From: Ophiothrix spiculata
Lineage: Eukaryota; Echinodermata; Ophiuroidea; Amphilepidida; Ophiotrichidae
Reading direction: 5' to 3' (one strand)
Length of the DNA: 20,726 nt
Assembly (NCBI GenBank): GCA_000969725.1
Contig: JXSR01S019638.1
The position numbers and the translations under genes were made by a program. The notes beneath the pieces were generated by a model. The model did not search any database and had not been told where the DNA came from. It was given only the letters and a program-made list of their open reading frames with translations. This document shows positions 17,203-20,726 of this stretch, one piece after another; position 1 is the first letter of the stretch; each line of letters opens with the position of its first letter.

Positions 17203-18172
17203 AAAAAACAAACAAAATGCTTTCACAATAGCACAAGGCTCATTCCAGTGAAAACTAAACCTTTTTTGATTTCAAGCAAGAAATCAGCTTTTTTATTCGA
17301 CCATATGAGCAGTTTTTTCAGTCATACGTTTGTTACTCGCTATGTGAAAAGTATTTTCTAATCAGAAATTTTGAATTTTTTCTACCCGTGCATGAATGAG
17401 CACATGTTTTCATTCAAAAATGTCACAAACGTTACCCAAAAGTTACACCAAAATGTCACAAACGTTACCAGACGTTACCAAACAAAACATTGCATTAAAA
17501 GAAATCCTGACGATAGAATTTCCTACCACTTTTATGAACTATTTGTAAATATGTTACCAATCATCTGTGAAAAGCGCAATAAAAAATTCGCTAACATGTG
17601 AGAGAAATTTTACTTTGAAGTCATTTTGAGCAGAAAACTATTTCCGTGCGCGGACAAAAACGTTACCGAACGTTACATCAACTTTATTCAGTATTTTGGA
17701 AATTATTTTAATCTTTTAAACACCTGCATGTCTTGATCCCACCAGTGAGCACCATTATCAACAACAACCTCGTTGATATAATGTGTATGCTAGGTTCTGT
17801 GGCCATTTAAAAGTGAAATTTTCCATTATTTCGGTCACAAACGTTACTTTGGAATCACCCACAAGCTTTTCAATTCTTTAATGGCTTTCTTTCTCTAAAA
17901 TCATTCAGAAAACTCCAATTACAAATTGCACTCTATAGTATAGCAGGCATCTCCTAACTACATCAATATATTTCCGAGGTGCCTTAAAAAGTCAATAATT
18001 ACCCTCTTGGAACCATATGGAATCCTTTCCCTCGACTACACCCTATCATGTGGTGGTGATTTCGTACAGAACAGGCACATCACTAACTTCAATATTCCTT
18101 ACTTAAAAAGCTAATCACTATTCAAGATCCCTAAGCTCCTTTCCAATCACCTGAATCGGTTTCTTCAATTAA
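17203..18172. repeat. tandem unit 2 of the roughly 340-bp repeat, with the 17237-17860 insertion
   Basis: It begins with the lead AACAAAATGCTTTCACAATAG, is broken after GCACAA by a 624-bp insertion, and resumes at ACAAGCTTTTCAATTC. The rest follows unit 1 in order but without the 132-bp element, so each unit gives the empty site of the other's insertion. Confidence 0.88.
17237..17860. mobile_element. 624-bp element with repeated AACGTTAC sites, inside tandem unit 2
   Basis: The left end GGCTCATTCCAGTGAAAACT and the reverse complement of the right end, GGGTGATTCCAAAGTAACGT, are related inverted repeats. ACAA flanks both sides (17233-17236 and 17861-17864; ACAAG if the boundary is moved by one). 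Unit 1 shows the uninterrupted form, CGCAAGCTTTTC. The interior repeats TGTCACAAACGTTACC exactly at 17421-17436 and 17454-17469 and, as GTCACAAACGTTAC, at 17834-17847. Shorter ACGTTAC copies lie near 17472, 17660 and 17670. These could be transposase-binding sites. No transposase remains. Confidence 0.75.
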
Positions 18173-18642
18173 AACACTTGACGATCTACTGAGAGATGCT
18201 GTCACTTTTAAATCGGGTCTTATCTAATCTACTTGTGATTCCAAATATATTTCAGCATTTCTACCTTAAGGAATACTACATTTCCTTGATTAGGAATAAT
18301 CATTTTCTGACACAGTAAATGCACTTCAACATGGGATAAATTTTAGTTAATAGTTGCACATTTCTAAGAACAGTTATTAAAACTGATCCTATATAAACCA
18401 AATAATACAAAATTTGTGAAATTTAGTTAGTAGTTACTATCTTCTTTTTTATTTTTCAGAATTTTTGAAAATCTTAACAATGAAATTGGTGAAAACAGCA
18501 TGCTATTTAGGATGAGTTTACAAAAAATATTTATTGCTGCTTGAAACACACAGACTTCACTCGGAGTGGATTTACACCATATGCAATTACAAAGCCTGAC
18601 ACACCGATTAAAATTGTTTTTATGTAGGTGTAACTTTCACCA
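18173..18642. other. AT-rich spacer, nothing identified
   Basis: No coding frame, inverted repeats or splice-like features stand out. Confidence 0.4.
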
Positions 18643-18645
18643 TTA

Positions 18646-18964
18646 GGCCTAAAAAAATTGTTGACTTGCCCTGACCCTAAATTTGCAAAATTTAGGGTCG
18701 CTTTTTTATTTATTTATTTTTTGATGAACTTTTGCCAACTCAACTGAGGATAAACAACTATCTTCGCAAAAAAAATAAATATATTTGCATGGAACAAGCA
18801 CATCTTGAATAATAGAAGCACAAAACAATGAAAATATTCATATAAACTATTTTGTTCAGGTTTTTGGTTTCCATTTTCAAGAAAAAAAATTGGGGGGGAA
18901 AAAAAAGATCCGACCGATTTCAATTTCACCATTAAAAGGCAAGTCAACAACCTTTTTTTAGGCC
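18646..18964. mobile_element. 319-bp Harbinger-like miniature element with TTA duplication
   Basis: The left end GGCCTAAAAAAATTGTTGAC, continuing TTGCC, and the reverse complement of the right end, GGCCTAAAAAAAGGTTGTTG, continuing ACTTGCC, match closely over about 26 bases apart from a 2-base indel. TTA flanks both ends (18643-18645 and 18965-18967). A 3-bp TWA-type duplication and GG-starting ends suit PIF/Harbinger. It sits about 50 bases from the exon at 19016-19172, in the adjacent intron. There is no coding capacity; a minus-strand frame across 18714-18977 is spurious. Confidence 0.8.
18673..18699. repeat. perfect 12-bp hairpin inside the Harbinger-like element
   Basis: GACCCTAAATTT, a 3-base loop GCA, then its exact complement. 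A T-rich run follows. A perfect stem in an old miniature element is notable and may be part of its structure. Confidence 0.85.
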
Positions 18965-19015
18965 TTACAGGAAACAAGACTATGAGTTACGGTTTAAAAG
19001 AACAAGACTACTTAC

Positions 19016-19172
19016 AAGTTGGGGTTGAGAATATGTGAGGATCCCGATGAATGTCTCCCACAATCTGGTACTTTGATGGTGATCTTCTCATTAGGCAAGA
19101 ACACATAGCGTGACTTCTCATTGAAAGCTATAGGTGGCATGTGGAGACTGCTGAAAGAACGCCGTCTGATGC
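19016..19172 (-). CDS. internal exon of an unrecognised host gene, 157 bp
   Basis: On the minus strand a pyrimidine-rich tract ends in TTTTTATCCAG at 19173, and the exon is followed by GTAAGT (19015-19010), a textbook donor. A plausible branch point (TGACTTAAT) lies about 35-40 bases upstream of the acceptor. The exon is open in one frame with 51 complete codons: it opens with two bases of a split codon (phase 1 acceptor) and closes with two bases (phase 2 donor). The peptide reads IRRRSFSSLHMPPIAFNEKS, then RYVFLPNEKITIKVPDCGRH, then SSGSSHILNPN. It is hydrophilic with a beta-rich look (YVFLP, ITIKVP) and a serine patch. I do not recognise the family, and no other exon is visible in the window, so flanking introns would be long (over 1.5 kb upstream). 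Confidence 0.65.
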
Positions 19173-20726
19173 CTGGATAAAAAGCAAAGAACATAGACAT
19201 ATCATTAAGTCAATGTAAGTAAACTCTCCGACAAGTCACAAAGCTACAGATGTATGATAACAAATTAAAATGTGGATAATTGTAATCCTTGCTCTATAAC
19301 ACATATTATGCCCTTGCCAGTAAAAATAACATTATCGGCTCCACAAAAAAACTTGTATCTCACATTTGGTCAAAAGGAGTTTTTGGTACCATTTTGTAGC
19401 TATGAAGTCAAATTTTGTTGTTACAAAACCTTGTAAGCCAATCTTCATTCTGAACCCACTGGTGACCCAATTTTTCAAGAAGCTCAAATCTCATGATAAA
19501 ACCTAGTAACTTTTCTTAGACATACAAGGTTTTTGCACAAGTTTTTTAAATTTTATTACCTTAATAACGTGAAGGTAAACAAGCCTCCACGGGCCAATGA
19601 AGGGTGATTACATTATAAAAATACATTAAACAAGTACATATGAGAATACACAGGAAAAACGGCTACATAAAATACCAGGCGACTATGAAACTATAATAAC
19701 ATTATAATGTTCACTATTTCGTACAAAAACATGGCATCTCACATAAAAACTGAATTTTTGTGATTTTCCGTGATAACCACAATGGTAACAACCATTCTAG
19801 AAAATAATGAATAATGAAATAGTTGCCTCATTATGAGCTGAGCAAAATGTGATGGGAAACTCAACATTGACTTATTATATAAGGGCCTAAAAAATATATA
19901 GTTTTCAGGTTAAAATGATAGTAATTGGTATAATATTTCCAGGATAGGAATGTTTTGTCGATTAAACATTTTACTTTTAGGAGATACAAGGTCTTGTATT
20001 GGGGCCGACGACATGCAGTGCATTGTTGAAGTATATAAGGAAGATCAATATCAAAAGCAATGCACCGCTACCCAGAAAACCTGATTCAGAAAACCTACAA
20101 CCCACTGCTCAGAACACCTGCATAACTAAATTTTTATTCATATTTCTAGTCAGAAAACCAACTGTTCAGAGTTTTGGTTATCCACTAAACTTTTCAGCCC
20201 TAAATTGTAGACTTTCCAATAAAACATCATTTTACATAAAAAGCATGTACTGCTATTATCATAATTCTGAATATTTTGAATAACAGGCTTTCTGAGAAGA
20301 ATTCCTCTGATTGACATGAGTATAACTATTTTTAGGAACATATTCCTATAAAAAATACTTTTACAAAAACAAATCAAATAACACATATACGAATGTTGTG
20401 CTCATAGAGTTGTGTACTTTTAATTTTAAAATTTTAATTGCATTCAATTTTAATAGGAAATGAAATAGTCCATGGGCTACGATGAGCCCCCATGCATCCC
20501 CCCCAAGAACCTCCACGAGTGGTATCATTTTGTTCGGGGGACCATTCTGAATGATATTTCGCATGTTACCTAAATCTCAATATGAATGCATTCAAGATGG
20601 CCGCCATTTTTCAAAATGGCCGCCAATTTAACTTATTTTGGCTTATATCTTGGTTTCTGAACAACATAGAGCCATAATTTTGGTGTCTACACCCATGTTT
20701 TCATACTCAAGGAATCTAATAAGCAT
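19173..20726. other. probable intron or intergenic sequence with dispersed repeats
   Basis: No further exon could be defended. The stretch 19550-19620 has a GC-richer block (AACAAGCCTCCACGGGCCAA) in AT-rich DNA that looks repeat-derived. The block at 20460-20630 holds C- and G-runs and a tandem ATGGCCGCC motif and looks like part of a dispersed repeat. Frames at 19999-20283 and 20361-20564 have no recognisable domain. Confidence 0.45.
20593..20625. promoter_or_regulatory. tandem ATGGCCGCC words (YY1-like motif)
   Basis: CAAGATGGCCGCCATTTTT is followed by CAAAATGGCCGCCAA. The first contains AAGATGGC and GCCGCCAT, which resemble the binding site of the animal factor YY1. The same word occurs singly near 7843. 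Because it recurs in repeat-like DNA, a role in a repeat's own promoter is possible but unproven. Confidence 0.35.

Noticed and set aside
19545..19620. Possible minus-strand exon ending at a GTAAT donor near 19560
   Set aside because: The donor is weak, no acceptor could be paired and the stretch looks repeat-derived.

Overview
The window looks like a piece of a metazoan nuclear genome. It is AT-rich, has almost no long reading frames outside one retroelement, carries one spliced-looking exon and is dense with decayed transposons. The repeat types suggest a marine invertebrate: an Ngaro-type tyrosine-recombinase retroelement, a CR1/L2-like 3' tail, many short inverted-repeat elements, and recurring words such as ATAGGCCTA and ATGGCCGCCAT. 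An echinoderm or a related deuterostome is my guess from this feel alone; no gene here proves it.

Left end (1-3868, minus strand): a long but dead Ngaro-like retrotransposon with order gag, pol (reverse transcriptase plus RNase H), tyrosine recombinase. Its 3' end runs off the window and its 5' end lies somewhere above 3868. Two in-frame TGA codons (gag 2342-2344, pol 1792-1794), a 2-bp slip (225-230) and a further TGA (186-188) disable it. The gag frame continues past its TGA into a CCCH and a CCHC zinc motif. The pol TGA replaces an arginine that the family conserves.

Middle (3869-16300): no convincing host gene. Most structure comes from elements recognised by terminal inverted repeats plus target duplications: 5995-6156 (hAT-like), 8787-9826 (6-bp duplication, with an empty-site paralogue nearby), 10848-11535 and 13331-13646 (TTAA duplications), and 14416-14733 (9-bp duplication). 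There is also a 3' fragment of a CR1/L2-like non-LTR element (6746-7105), a foldback sequence (13953-14112) and a palindromic 11-bp minisatellite (12321-12489) with degenerate flanks. A patch at 15186-15684 has short open segments that I cannot name.

Right end (16300-20726): two tandem copies of a roughly 340-bp unit, each carrying a different insertion (16879-17010 and 17237-17860); a 3-bp-duplication element (18646-18964) with a perfect internal hairpin; and, right beside it, one good minus-strand exon (19016-19172) with canonical splice sites and an open frame. This is the only part of an ordinary cellular gene I can support, and I do not recognise the protein.

I found no RNA genes, CRISPR array or operon. 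The main story is layered transposon insertion, in which repeated units in the same window preserve the empty sites. I do not see an undescribed functional system.
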